Positions 35,974 to 45,095 of a DNA stretch of 64,000 bases are shown here, one piece after another. Origin of the DNA: Actinomadura rudentiformis (GTDB lineage: Bacteria > Actinomycetota > Actinomycetes > Streptosporangiales > Streptosporangiaceae); contig NZ_WBMT01000010.1 of the NCBI RefSeq assembly GCF_008923185.1, positions 248,001-312,000 on the forward strand. The letters are read 5' to 3'. Under the pieces are notes generated by a model. The model saw nothing but the letters and a program-made list of their open reading frames with translations. It was not told where the DNA came from and did not search any database. Each line of letters starts with the position of its first letter. Position 1 is the first letter of the stretch. A program made the position numbers and the translations under genes.

Positions 35974-36140
35974 CGCTCGATTCTTCCCTGTCAGCCCGCC
36001 CTGAAGGACGCCCGCGAGCCGCTGGCCTCCTGCGGCCATCGGAGCCCGGTGGGTGGATGAGTCACTGGCACGCCGTGCTTGTGGAGCGCAAGGAGGGAGC
36101 CGACGAGGGGTTGATCAGCCGCCTCGGCCTTCTCCATTCT

Positions 36141-36345
36141 TTACTTGTTGGTGCAGCGTTCGACGGTGTTGTGGCCGGTGTACGGCTCGGTGTCATGGGC
36201 GGCCAGCGGAGCGTCCCTTCTTCGTGCGGTTGGCTGCCTGGTCGGCCTTCTCCGGGATCATCGCCTTGCTGGGGTGTCGGCGCAGGTGGGCGCGGTTGCC
36301 GCGGGAGGAGTAGGCCGTGTCCGCGGCGGCCGCCCGAGGCGGGGT
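36141..36345 (-). pseudogene. IS5-family transposase remnant
   Basis: Reads DTAYSSRGNRAHLRRHPSKA, MIPEKADQAANRTKKG, then after a one-base shift HDTEPYTGHNTVERCTNK and a stop at 36141. This is the C-terminal catalytic part of IS5/IS1182-type DDE transposases (the Glu of VERC). The rest of the element and its inverted repeats are gone. Confidence 0.75.
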
Positions 36346-36513
36346 GCGGGTCGCCCAGCCGGGCCGCAGGCTCATTTTCGACAGCGGCGGCGGCCCGACC
36401 AACGAGCAGGTAGCCGGCCTGAGGCTGCCGACGGCGAGCTGGGAGCAGGCTGAAGCCGCTGCACGGCTCCGGCCGGATGAGCGGTTCCGAGCAAGGCAGC
36501 AGTAACCGGTGGT

Positions 36514-36879
36514 TCATGGCGTCGGGGCATGGCCCAGGGCCGCCTCGACGATCCGGATCGCCTCGGTGGGGTCGATGCCGACGCTGGCGATGACCGCGGC
36601 GTAGTCGCGGGCGGCGCGGCGGGCCTGTTCGAGGGCCTGCTCGCCGGCAGCCGCGACGAACGAGCCGGCCCGCCCACGGGTTTCGATCATGCCGGCCTCC
36701 TCCAGCTCCCGGTACGCCCGGCCGACGGTGTTCACGGCGAGGCCGAGGTCGGCCGCGAGGCGGCGGATCGTCGGCAGCCTCGTGCCGACGGCGAGCGAGC
36801 GGTCCTGGATCTGCCTGGCGAGCTGGGCCCGGAGCTGCTCGTACGGCGGCGTCGGCGAGGCCGCGTCGATGACGATCAT
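36514..36879 (-). CDS. GntR-family (YtrA subgroup) regulator
   Basis: 121 residues from ATG 36879, which overlaps the stop of the membrane-protein gene upstream. PYEQLRAQLARQIQDRSLAV and LPTIRRLAADLGLAVNTVGR form the GntR winged helix; the C-terminal part is only about 45 residues (YtrA type), too short to bind a metabolite. YtrA members usually control transport genes in their own operon, as suits the coupled gene at 36876. Confidence 0.88.
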   Translation of the reverse strand: MIVIDAASPTPPYEQLRAQLARQIQDRSLAVGTRLPTIRRLAADLGLAVNTVGRAYRELEEAGMIETRGRAGSFVAAAGEQALEQARRAARDYAAVIASVGIDPTEAIRIVEAALGHAPTP

Positions 36880-37655
36880 CGGGTGGCCATGGCTCGCCGT
36901 GCCGCCGTCGCGACACTGGTGGTCCGGATCTGGATCAGACAGAACGCGATGGCGCCCACCACCACGAGCGCCAGCGAGACCACGTTCCACCAGCCGAACG
37001 ATTCCCCGTACAGGAAGATGGCCGGCAGCGACCACACCAGGCTGGGTGTGACCAGGGCGCGGGCGTCCTCGATCCGCATGATGACATCGGCCGTGAGCGA
37101 CGCCTCGTCGTCCGCCACGGCCGGGCTCGCCAGCACCTGGCGCAGCTGCATGACGAGGCCGGTGCCGGCGCCGGCGAGGCCGATCAGCACGACGATCGCC
37201 CCGTACCGCAAGCCGGTGTCCGAAACCGGCAGCACGCTCACCGCGAGCAGCAATGCGCCGGTGAAGGTGGCGACGGTGAAGATGGCATGCGGCCGGCCCA
37301 GCACCGCCGTCCAGCCGAGCTGGACCGGGTGGGCCACCCGCCGGGACAGGTGCGCGCCGGCCCGCTGGTCGGCGCGCCGCACCCACCAGCCGAGCAGCCA
37401 CTGCGCCACCAGCAACCCGGCCACCAACGCCGTCAGCATCAGCAGCGGCAGCCAGGAGGACGTGAGGTCGGTGGGCCGCCCCAGCGCGTGCGTGAGTCCC
37501 GCGCCGATCAGGAACGCGGCCAGCAGGAGGCCGTCGGCAATCTTGGCACGCTGCCGCACCGCCAGCCGCGCCACGAGCAGTGGGGTCGCCTCGGCGTCGG
37601 CCAAACCGTGCCGGGCCAGCCACAGGCCGGCCCCCGCGTGATCCGCCTGGTGCAT
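36876..37655 (-). CDS. Multi-spanning membrane protein coupled to a GntR regulator
   Basis: 259 residues from ATG 37655, with GGAGGTGGC upstream. About six hydrophobic segments (for example DGLLLAAFLIGAGLTHALG, LMLTALVAGLLVAQWLLG, YGAIVVLIGLAGAGTGLV, WNVVSLALVVVGAIAFCLI). No ATP-binding cassette gene accompanies it. The first part (HGLADAEATPLLVARLAVRQ) is cytoplasmic. Function unknown; probably under the GntR protein. Confidence 0.75.
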   Translation of the reverse strand: MHQADHAGAGLWLARHGLADAEATPLLVARLAVRQRAKIADGLLLAAFLIGAGLTHALGRPTDLTSSWLPLLMLTALVAGLLVAQWLLGWWVRRADQRAGAHLSRRVAHPVQLGWTAVLGRPHAIFTVATFTGALLLAVSVLPVSDTGLRYGAIVVLIGLAGAGTGLVMQLRQVLASPAVADDEASLTADVIMRIEDARALVTPSLVWSLPAIFLYGESFGWWNVVSLALVVVGAIAFCLIQIRTTSVATAARRAMATR

Positions 37656-37670
37656 GCCGCCACCTCCGAA

Positions 37671-37714
37671 TGTCGCAACCTTTGTCTCAACAAGATGAGT
37701 CATAGCATGCGACA
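37671..37714. promoter_or_regulatory. Wide dyad upstream of the GntR operon
   Basis: TGTCGCA at 37671-37677 and its reverse complement TGCGACA at 37708-37714, 30 bp apart, just upstream of the ATG at 37655. The minus strand between and beyond them contains TTGACA as a possible -35. Candidate operator for the YtrA-type repressor. Confidence 0.4.
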
Positions 37715-37739
37715 ATGTCAACCTCGGGTCGGGCGCCCT

Positions 37740-38503
37740 CACAGTGGCCAGATCACATCCGGTCGGCGTGCGGCTCGCCACGCCTGGCCGGGGTCCAGCC
37801 GCGCGACCACGGTGTCCGGGGGATTGCCGCGATGGGCTGCGGTGGAAGTCCTCATCGACCTTCTGGGTCCGCCATCAGTTCGTCGACCGGCGTCGGTTGG
37901 TCGTTCAGGTCACCGACGTCGCCCGAGTCGCCGTCGGCGGCATGCGCGGAAGCGGTGGTCTCGGTGGGATTGATATCCCCAACGCCGGCTCCGCCCGGCA
38001 GCGCGACGTAGTTACCGCGTCACAATGAATTACGCCGCGAGAGTGGTGGCCATAGACCGCGGCCATGTGCGCGGGGCGGCGGGACTCGTTGAACCCCGAC
38101 GCCAACGCTCCGGACACGCCGGACACACGGACCGGGTACGAAACCTTCCATGGGGCGGTCACCGTCGACAAAGCCGCAAGGACGGTGGTCGTGACCGTCG
38201 AGTCGTCATTGGTGCGCGACCAGCTGACCACCATTCCGTTCGATCACGAGACCGACCGGCTCGCCAAGCGATCATCGCCGCGATGAACCGACTGTTCGGC
38301 GGAACTCCGCAGCGGTCCAGCGGCCCGCCTCACCATCTCCCAGAACGCCGCACTCTCCAGCCGAGAGAGGGAGGCCGCCAAGGTCCGGGCATGCCTCGAA
38401 GACCCCGGCACGTGCCATGACGGCAGTTACCGGGGTCTGTACGGTTTGCTCCCTTGACGGTCTCCCACTTGAAGATCGCTACGTGGTCTCCGGCGTATCT
38501 CGG
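37740..38503. other. About 760 bp without a recognisable gene
   Basis: Only short frames, among them a plus-strand stretch near 38140-38270 reading TVVVTVESSLVRDQLTTI that may be a fragment. No RNA gene or repeat was seen. Confidence 0.45.
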
Positions 38504-40726
38504 TCAGCCGCCCAGCAGGGATTCGATGGTGATGGGCAGGTCGCGGACGCGGCGTCCGGTGGCGTGGAAGACGGCGTTGGCGATGGCGGGCGCCACTCCG
38601 ACGATCACCACCTCGCCCAGGCCCTTGACGCCGATGGGGTCGGCGGTGCGGTCGTCACCGCCCAGGTAGATGGCGCTGACGTTGGGGATGTCGGCGTTGG
38701 TGGGGACGAGGTAGTCGGCCATGTTCGCGTTGACGATACGGCCGTCGCGGGGGTCGGTGATCGTGTGTTCGAGCAGGGCCATGCCGATCCCGCCGACCAT
38801 GCCGCCGATGGCCTGGCTGTCGGCGAGTTTGGGGTTGATGATGCGGCCTGCGTCGTAGACGCCGTGCACCTGCCGGACCCGTACCAGGCCGAGGTGTTCG
38901 TCGACGGCGACCTGGGCGAAGACCGCGCCGTAGGCGTGGGTGGAGAAGCGTTCCACCTCGTCGCCGGGTGTGTAGCCGCCGCGTGCTTCCAGGTAGGTGC
39001 GATTGTTGCGGGCCAGTAGTTGCTGGTAGGTCTCGCCGCGTGCGGGGTTGTCGCGTAGGTGGAGGCGGCCGTTTGCGACGGTGACGTCGTCGGGCGTGGT
39101 GCCGTGCAGGGGTGAGCGTGGGTCTTGGACGGCGAGGGCGATGGCTTGGCGGCGGAGTTTGTCGCAGGTGTCCTGGACGGCGGAGCCGACGCTGGCCATG
39201 GTCATGGACCCGCCGTGCGGCGGGGACGGCGGCATCGACGAGTCGCCGAGTTGGAACCGCACCCTGGGCACCTGGAGACCGATGGCGTCGGCGGCGACCT
39301 GGGTCATGGAGGTGTAGGTGCCGGGGCCCATGTCGGAGGTCCCGCATTGGACGGTCGCGGTGCCGTCGGCGTGGAGCCTGGCCAGGGCTTGGGCCGCGGC
39401 ACGCGCTGTGTGGTAGGTCGCCACGGCGACGCCGGTGCCGATCAGCCAGTTCCCGTCGCGGTTCGTGCGCGGCCGGGGATTGCGCCTGTCCCAGCCGACG
39501 GTGCGGGAGCCGACACGGAAACACTCGCGCAGCCGCCGAGTGGAGAACGGCACCCCGGTGCTGGGATCGCGATCGGGTTCGTTGCGCATGCGCAGCTCGA
39601 TCGGGTCCATGCCCAGTTCGTAGGCGAGCTCGTCCATCGCGGACTCGATGGCGTACGCGGCGGTGGCCGGCCCGGGCCCGCGCATCCAGGTGGGGGTGTT
39701 GATGTCCAGCGGTACCGTCCGGTAGGTCAGGCGGACGTTGGGCGTGGCGTGCGTCATCCTCCCCACGTCGCCCAGTCCCTCCCTGTAGTCCTCGTAGGTT
39801 GACGTCTCGGCGCGGATGTCGTGCACGGTCGCGGTGAGCCGTCCACGCTGATCGGCGCCGAGGGTGATCTTGTATTCGGTGACGGGGCGAAAGCCGGTCC
39901 CGGTGTACATCTGCTTGCGGGTCAGCGCCACCTTGACCGGGCGGCGCACCTCGCGGGCGGCCAGCGCGGCGATGGTGACGTGCGGCCAGCACCGGAGGGC
40001 GCTGCCGAACGCGCCGCCGACGAACGGCGAGATGACCCGTACCGACGCTTCCGGTATGCCGAAGTCGGCGGCGAGGCCGGCCCGGGTGTTGAGGACGATC
40101 TGGGTCTTGTCCCACACGGTGAGCCGGTCGCCGTCCCAGCGGGCGATGGTGGCGTGCGTCTCCATCGGATTGTGGTGCTCGCGTTGCAGCCGGTAGGTCC
40201 GATCCAGACGTACGTGCGCCTGCCTCAGTGCCTGGTCGACGTTCCCCCTCGTGTAGTTCTCGGACTCGTTTGGCTCACCGGCGGGCGAGGCCAGGTCGGT
40301 CGCCGGCCGCCCGGCGTCGTAGCTGACCCGCACCAGGCTCGCCGCGTGCCAGGCGATCTCCAGGGTCTCGGCGACCACGACGGCGACCGGCTGGCCGAAG
40401 AAGCGGACCCGGTCGTCCTGGAACACCCGCAGGCGCTCCCCCCGAGCAGGGTCGGGCACGCCCCGCCAGGGGCGGTAGGGCAGTTCCGGCGCGTTCACAT
40501 GGCTGATCACCTTCAGCACACCGCGCTGACCGGCGGCGGCCCGGGTGTCGATTCCGGTGATCCGCCCCCGGCCGACGGTACTGGTGACGATGACACCGTG
40601 CGCGACCCCGCGTACGGCACCGTGGGCGTCGTGTTCGGCGGCGTAGGCGGCCTGGCCGGTCACCTTCAGCCGCCCGTCCACCCGGGACAGCGGCGTCCCT
40701 GCCGCAGGCCGTGTCTGCCGGGTCAT
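38504..40726 (-). CDS. paoC: Molybdopterin subunit of a PaoABC-type aldehyde oxidoreductase
   Basis: 740 residues from ATG 40726, overlapping the FAD-subunit stop as ATGA (E. coli PaoC is 732). Mo-hydroxylase landmarks: GTPLSRVDGRLKVTGQAAY, HHNPMETHATIARWDG, PFVGGAFGSALRCW, MRGPGPATAAYAIESAMDEL, TSDMGPGTYTSMTQ and, at the end, GVKGLGEVVIVGVAPAI with the catalytic Glu. PaoABC oxidises aromatic aldehydes in the periplasm and uses molybdopterin cytosine dinucleotide. Third gene of the operon. Confidence 0.92.
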   Translation of the reverse strand: MTRQTRPAAGTPLSRVDGRLKVTGQAAYAAEHDAHGAVRGVAHGVIVTSTVGRGRITGIDTRAAAGQRGVLKVISHVNAPELPYRPWRGVPDPARGERLRVFQDDRVRFFGQPVAVVVAETLEIAWHAASLVRVSYDAGRPATDLASPAGEPNESENYTRGNVDQALRQAHVRLDRTYRLQREHHNPMETHATIARWDGDRLTVWDKTQIVLNTRAGLAADFGIPEASVRVISPFVGGAFGSALRCWPHVTIAALAAREVRRPVKVALTRKQMYTGTGFRPVTEYKITLGADQRGRLTATVHDIRAETSTYEDYREGLGDVGRMTHATPNVRLTYRTVPLDINTPTWMRGPGPATAAYAIESAMDELAYELGMDPIELRMRNEPDRDPSTGVPFSTRRLRECFRVGSRTVGWDRRNPRPRTNRDGNWLIGTGVAVATYHTARAAAQALARLHADGTATVQCGTSDMGPGTYTSMTQVAADAIGLQVPRVRFQLGDSSMPPSPPHGGSMTMASVGSAVQDTCDKLRRQAIALAVQDPRSPLHGTTPDDVTVANGRLHLRDNPARGETYQQLLARNNRTYLEARGGYTPGDEVERFSTHAYGAVFAQVAVDEHLGLVRVRQVHGVYDAGRIINPKLADSQAIGGMVGGIGMALLEHTITDPRDGRIVNANMADYLVPTNADIPNVSAIYLGGDDRTADPIGVKGLGEVVIVGVAPAIANAVFHATGRRVRDLPITIESLLGG

Positions 40727-41703
40727 GGCGTGCCTCCCACGGTGCGCAGCTGACGTTCGACGGTGCGTTCGAGCAGTTCGGTCTTGAAGCCGTTGTGGCG
40801 GAGCGGGCGGGCACCGTGCGACGCCTCCGCGGCGGCCTGCGCCCACAGCCGGTCGGAGGGGCGGGCGCCGACCAGCCGCCGCTCCACCGCCGTCAGCCGC
40901 CACGGCACCGTGCCCACCCCACCTGCGGCGACCCGGGCGTCGCGGATGACGCCGCCGGTGATGTGCAGGACGACCGCTGCGGAGGTGAGCGCGAACTCAT
41001 ACGACTGCCGGTCGCGGACCTTGAGATACCCCGATCGCAGCGGCTGCGGATGCGGCGGGATCTCCAGCGCGGTGATCAGCTCACCTGGCCGCAGGTCGTG
41101 CTCGCGGTCGGGCGTGCTTCCGGGCCGCAGCAGGAACTCGGTCAGAGTGAGGCTGCGTTCCCCGTCCGGCCCCAGCAGGTGCACGACCGTGTCCAACGCG
41201 GCCAGCGCCACGGCCAGGTCGGACGGATGGGTGGCCACGCACGCGTCCGATGTGCCCAGGATCGCGTGCGAGCGGTTGTAGCCCTCCAGGGCGGCACATC
41301 CCGAACCGCGTTGCCGCTTGTTGCACGCGGCGGAGACGTCGCGGAAATAGGTGCAGCGGGTGCGCTGCATGATGTTGCCGCCGATGGTGGCCATGTTCCG
41401 CAGCTGCGCCGAGGCGCTGAGCTCCAGCGCCTGCGAGACCACCGGGTAGGCGCTGCGGACGCGGGGGTGCGCGGCGACGTCGGACATGCGGGCCAGCGCG
41501 CCGATCCGCAGCTCGCGACGCTCCCCGGTCCGTACGTCCCGGAGCGGCAGGCCGCTGATGTCGACCAGCGTGCCGGGGCGCTCCACCGTCTCGCGCATCA
41601 GGTCGACCAGTGTCGTGCCACCGGCGATGTAGCGGCCGCCGCGCGCCCCGGCCACCAGCGCGGAGCGGGTGTCGGCGGGCTTGGTGTAGGCGAAGGGGTG
41701 CAT
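40723..41703 (-). CDS. paoB: FAD / 4Fe-4S subunit of a PaoABC-type oxidoreductase
   Basis: 326 residues from ATG 41703, one base after the stop of the 2Fe-2S gene. FAD loops GRYIAGGTTLVDLM and TIGGNIMQRTRCTYF; the insert RCTYFRDVSAACNKR...GSGCAALEG...SDACVATHPSDLAV supplies four Cys, as in the 4Fe-4S cluster of PaoB. Middle member of the three-subunit enzyme. Confidence 0.92.
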   Translation of the reverse strand: MHPFAYTKPADTRSALVAGARGGRYIAGGTTLVDLMRETVERPGTLVDISGLPLRDVRTGERRELRIGALARMSDVAAHPRVRSAYPVVSQALELSASAQLRNMATIGGNIMQRTRCTYFRDVSAACNKRQRGSGCAALEGYNRSHAILGTSDACVATHPSDLAVALAALDTVVHLLGPDGERSLTLTEFLLRPGSTPDREHDLRPGELITALEIPPHPQPLRSGYLKVRDRQSYEFALTSAAVVLHITGGVIRDARVAAGGVGTVPWRLTAVERRLVGARPSDRLWAQAAAEASHGARPLRHNGFKTELLERTVERQLRTVGGTP

Positions 41704-41704
41704 C

Positions 41705-42361
41705 TCAGTCCCTCCCACCGCGTGCGGCCTGCTCGACCGCGTTGACGATCTTGACGTAGCAGCCGCAGCGGCAGATGTTGCCGCTCATCCACTCCCGGAT
41801 CTCCTCCCGGGAGCCGGTGTGACCTTCGCGGATGCAGGCGACGCCGGACATGATCTGTCCCGGTGTGCAGTAGCCGCACTGGAAGGCGTCCTGTTCGATG
41901 AACGCCCGCTGCAGCGCATGCAGCTCGCCGTCCCGTTCACCATCCTGCGCGGCCAGTCCCTCGATCGTGGTGACCTCGGCACCTTCGCATCGCACCGCCA
42001 GCGTCAGGCACGCGTTGACGCGGCGATCGTCCACCAGCACCGTGCACGCACCGCATGCGCCCTGGTCGCAGCCCTTCTTGGTGCCCGTCAAGGCGAGCCG
42101 CTCACGCAGCAGGTCCAGCAGCGACGTCCGGTTGTCCACCGTCACCTGGTGCCGCCGCCCGTTCACCGTCACCGACAGCGCGCTGCTCTGTCCACCGGAC
42201 GGCGCGGCCCGCCCGGCGGACGCATCGGCCCGGCCTGCAGCGAGCGAGGAAGGAAGAACACCGGCCGCCACACCACCAGCGGCGGTCGTGGACAGGAAAC
42301 CCCGCCGGGATACCTCCGGTACCTCGACATCAGGGTCGTCGTTGGAAATCTCGGCAGACAT
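41705..42361 (-). CDS. paoA: Tat-exported 2Fe-2S subunit of a PaoABC-type oxidoreductase
   Basis: 218 residues from ATG 42361, with AGAGG upstream. A twin-arginine signal SRRGFLSTTAAGGVAAG near residue 24 is followed by two 2Fe-2S sites (KKGCDQGACGACTVLVDD; FQCGYCTPGQI with NICRCGCYVKI). As in PaoA, this chain carries the export signal and the other two subunits travel with it. The other Mo-hydroxylase system in this window has no signal peptide and should be cytoplasmic. Confidence 0.93.
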   Translation of the reverse strand: MSAEISNDDPDVEVPEVSRRGFLSTTAAGGVAAGVLPSSLAAGRADASAGRAAPSGGQSSALSVTVNGRRHQVTVDNRTSLLDLLRERLALTGTKKGCDQGACGACTVLVDDRRVNACLTLAVRCEGAEVTTIEGLAAQDGERDGELHALQRAFIEQDAFQCGYCTPGQIMSGVACIREGHTGSREEIREWMSGNICRCGCYVKIVNAVEQAARGGRD

Positions 42362-42709
42362 CAGGTCCTCTCTTCTCCTTGATCGGTGGGAAACGGAAGG
42401 GGGAATTGAACCTGCGGCCCCTTTCGCGGGCGGTATCGGCATGCGGACCTGAACGCCACGCACCGGTCCATGGATCATGAGGTGGGATCTCGGTTGTCAG
42501 CGGGACTATGCGGGTTATCCGGGTTCGCCGCTGCCGGTGCTGGAACTGCCGTCGCGGTAAGAAATGGCCAGGTCGCCTCACAGGGCGCGTAATGAGCCCT
42601 CGGTCATGACGTCCAGCAGACCCGTGCCACCCCGCGCAAGGAAGTCACTGATGATGGGTGTACTGCCAGTACATCCCACCTGCCGGGAGGCTCGTCGTAC
42701 CGTCGTGTC
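42362..42709. other. Divergent promoter region, about 350 bp
   Basis: Separates the leftward pao operon from the rightward XRE regulator. No gene seen. The layout allows the regulator to act on the oxidoreductase operon, but no clear dyad was found. Confidence 0.45.
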
Positions 42710-43603
42710 ATGGACAACCGGCTCCACGTACGCGAGTTCCTCACCTCCCGGCGCGCCAAGATCACCCCTGAGCAGGCCGGCCTGCCCGTCGCCGGTAAAC
42801 GCCGCGTCCCCGGACTACGGCGCAGTGAGGTCGCCGCCCTGGCCGGGATGAGCGTGGAGTACTACGCCAAACTCGAACGCGGCTCCCTCGCCGGAGTCTC
42901 GGCCGGCGTGCTCGACGCGATCGCCCGCGCCCTGCAACTCGACGACGCCGAACGCGCCCATCTGCTCCACCTCGCGCACGAGGCCGACGGCAGCAACGCG
43001 ATCCTGCGTCCACGCAGCCCGAATCGCCGCCCCAAGCGATGGACGGCACGGCCCAGCCTGCAATGGACCCTCGACACCGTCACCACCGGCCCGGCGATCA
43101 TCGTCAACAACCGGATGGACCTGCTCGCCGCCAACCATCTGGGCCGAGCCATGTACCACGATGTCTACAGCAGCCCGGCCGGCCCGGCCGGCCCGCCGAA
43201 CTTCGCCCACTTCACCTTCCTCGACGGCGCAGCCCGCCGTTTCTACCCCGACTGGGACCTGGCCTCCGACATGTGCGTGGCGAACCTGCGCACCGCAGCC
43301 GGCAAGGACCCCCATGACAAGAGCCTGCACGACCTGGTCGGGGAACTGTCCACCCGCAGCGACGACTTCCGCCGCCGGTGGGGAGCCCACAACGTCCGCA
43401 CCCACGGCACCGGCATCAAGCAGTTCCACCACCACGTCGTCGGCGACCTCACCCTCGCCTACGAGAGCATGGACCTGCGCGCCGAACCCGACCTGACCAT
43501 GACGTTGTACGCCGCCGAACCCGGCTCCCCGACCGAAGAGGCGCTACGCCTGCTCGCCTCCTGGGCCGCCTCCCAGGACGCCGGCACCCGGTCGGCGTCG
43601 TAG
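42710..43603 (+). CDS. XRE regulator with MmyB-like ligand domain
   Basis: 297 residues. An N-terminal helix-turn-helix (VPGLRRSEVAALAGMSVEYYAKLE) is followed by an MmyB-like PAS domain (GPAIIVNNRMDLLAANHLGR, FARR.., LYAAEPGSPTEEALRLLASW). Such proteins usually regulate a divergent oxidoreductase gene and sense small molecules; the pao operon starts 350 bp away in the opposite direction. A short GGCCGGCCC-rich run near 43175 encodes PAGPAGPP. Confidence 0.9.
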   Translation: MDNRLHVREFLTSRRAKITPEQAGLPVAGKRRVPGLRRSEVAALAGMSVEYYAKLERGSLAGVSAGVLDAIARALQLDDAERAHLLHLAHEADGSNAILRPRSPNRRPKRWTARPSLQWTLDTVTTGPAIIVNNRMDLLAANHLGRAMYHDVYSSPAGPAGPPNFAHFTFLDGAARRFYPDWDLASDMCVANLRTAAGKDPHDKSLHDLVGELSTRSDDFRRRWGAHNVRTHGTGIKQFHHHVVGDLTLAYESMDLRAEPDLTMTLYAAEPGSPTEEALRLLASWAASQDAGTRSAS

Positions 43604-43664
43604 ATCGCCGCCGGGTACGGTCCGCGCCGCCACGGTGACCTGGTCCTCGCAATGAAATCGCGGT

Positions 43665-44912
43665 TCACAGAGTTTCGAGGGCCGTGATCAGCCGTCGTGC
43701 GGCTTCGTTGACCGTGGAGCGGGGGCAGCCCAGGTTCACCCGCATGTAGCCGTGGCCCTCGATGCCGAACTTCTGGCCCTTGTCCAGCCACAGGCGCGCC
43801 TTGGTCAGCATGAACTTGTCCAGGGTCTCGGCACTCATCCCCAGGTCACGGCAGTCCATCCAGGCCAGGTAGAGGGAGTCGGCCGACAGTACGCGCACCT
43901 TGGAGGTGGCGCTGTTGACCGCCTGCGCGAAGTGGGTGTGGTTGCCGCGCAGGTAGGTGAGCAGTTCCTCCAGCCACGGCTCACCGTGCGCGTAGGCGGC
44001 TTCGGCGGCGACCATGCCCAGCACGTTGACCAGGGGGAACAGGTTTCGGTCGTACTGGCGGGCCAGTTCGTCGCGCAGCCTGCGGTTAGGGACGAAGATG
44101 TTGGCGCTTTGCAGGCCGGGGAGGTTGAAGGTCTTGCTGGGGGCCGTGCAGGTGATGCTGTTCTGCGCGAACTCCCGGCCAAGCGAGGCGAACGGGATGT
44201 GCTTCTTGTCCGGGTTGATGATGAGGTCCTGGTGGATCTCGTCGGAGATGACCAGGACGTCGTGCCGGGCACATATCTCGCCCATGACCCTCAGTTCGTC
44301 CTCGGTCCAGACGTTCCCGGTGGGGTTGTGGGGGTGGCTGAGGATGAACAGCCTGGTGTCGGGCCGGATGGCGGCCTCGAACGTCCAGGCGTCGAACCGG
44401 TAGCCGTCGTCGGTCCGCTCCAGCGGGGCGAACGCGAGGTGGCGGCCGTTGAGCAGGACGTCGTCGTGGAAGTGCGCGTACACCGGCGGCTGGATCAAGA
44501 CCGAGTCGCCCGGCGCGGAGAACGCCTGCACGGCGGTCTTGAGTGTGGTGATGACGCCCGCGGTCTGCAGCACCCATTCCCTTGGCACCTCCCAGCCGAA
44601 CCGCCGGGCCTGCCAGCCGGTGACGGCGTCGAGGTAGCTGTCGGTCGCGCCGCCGGGATACCCGAAAACACCGTGGTCCACGGCCTGGTGGAGCGCGTCG
44701 ATCACGACTTGGGGGGCCTTGAAGTCGGTGTCGGCGACCCACATCGGCAGCGGATCGGCTGCGGCCTCGTCGGCCGCCAGCAGGTGATGGGCGTACGCCC
44801 ACTTCAGGGAGTTGGAGTTCCTGCGGTCCACGACGGTGTCGAAGACCGATGCCGAGGCCTTCCCGGCTGCGCCCTGTCGTGCCTGGTCATCGGGGATGGA
44901 GTCGGCTGCCAT
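43665..44912 (-). CDS. MalY/PatB-type PLP cystathionine beta-lyase or aminotransferase
   Basis: 415 residues. PLP fold type I: PLPMWVADTDFKAPQVVIDAL, VFGYPG, SHPHNPTGNVWTEDEL, ISDEIHQDLI and CTAPSKTFNLPGLQ with the Schiff-base Lys. This set is typical of MalY/PatB enzymes that cleave cystathionine or cysteine conjugates. It is transcribed alone, convergent with the XRE gene. Confidence 0.9.
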   Translation of the reverse strand: MAADSIPDDQARQGAAGKASASVFDTVVDRRNSNSLKWAYAHHLLAADEAAADPLPMWVADTDFKAPQVVIDALHQAVDHGVFGYPGGATDSYLDAVTGWQARRFGWEVPREWVLQTAGVITTLKTAVQAFSAPGDSVLIQPPVYAHFHDDVLLNGRHLAFAPLERTDDGYRFDAWTFEAAIRPDTRLFILSHPHNPTGNVWTEDELRVMGEICARHDVLVISDEIHQDLIINPDKKHIPFASLGREFAQNSITCTAPSKTFNLPGLQSANIFVPNRRLRDELARQYDRNLFPLVNVLGMVAAEAAYAHGEPWLEELLTYLRGNHTHFAQAVNSATSKVRVLSADSLYLAWMDCRDLGMSAETLDKFMLTKARLWLDKGQKFGIEGHGYMRVNLGCPRSTVNEAARRLITALETL

Positions 44913-45067
44913 GGCTGGATGCTAGCCGGGCCGCATCACGCTCACAGATCTGGCCGAGAAGGTGCGGCTGAGCGTCTCCAGTGCCGGCGACGCGTTCGTG
45001 GACTGGAGACTGCAGGGATCATCCGCGGCTACCGTGCCGCCGCATCGATATCCTTTGCTAGGCTGAC

Positions 45068-45079
45068 TTTAGACCTAAA
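45068..45079. promoter_or_regulatory. TTTAG-N2-CTAAA dyad upstream of the SDR-MarR operon
   Basis: Perfect five-base arms, 12 bp before the GGGAGG site of the SDR gene. AT-rich palindromes of this kind are typical MarR operators, and a MarR gene is the second gene of this operon, so it is probably an autoregulatory site. Confidence 0.55.
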
Positions 45080-45095
45080 CTCAAGGGAGGTTGGC

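Noticed and set aside
43175..43200. GGCCGGCCC-rich run
   Set aside because: Simple coding repeat for Pro-Ala-Gly in a loop of the XRE/MmyB protein; no sign of a regulatory role.
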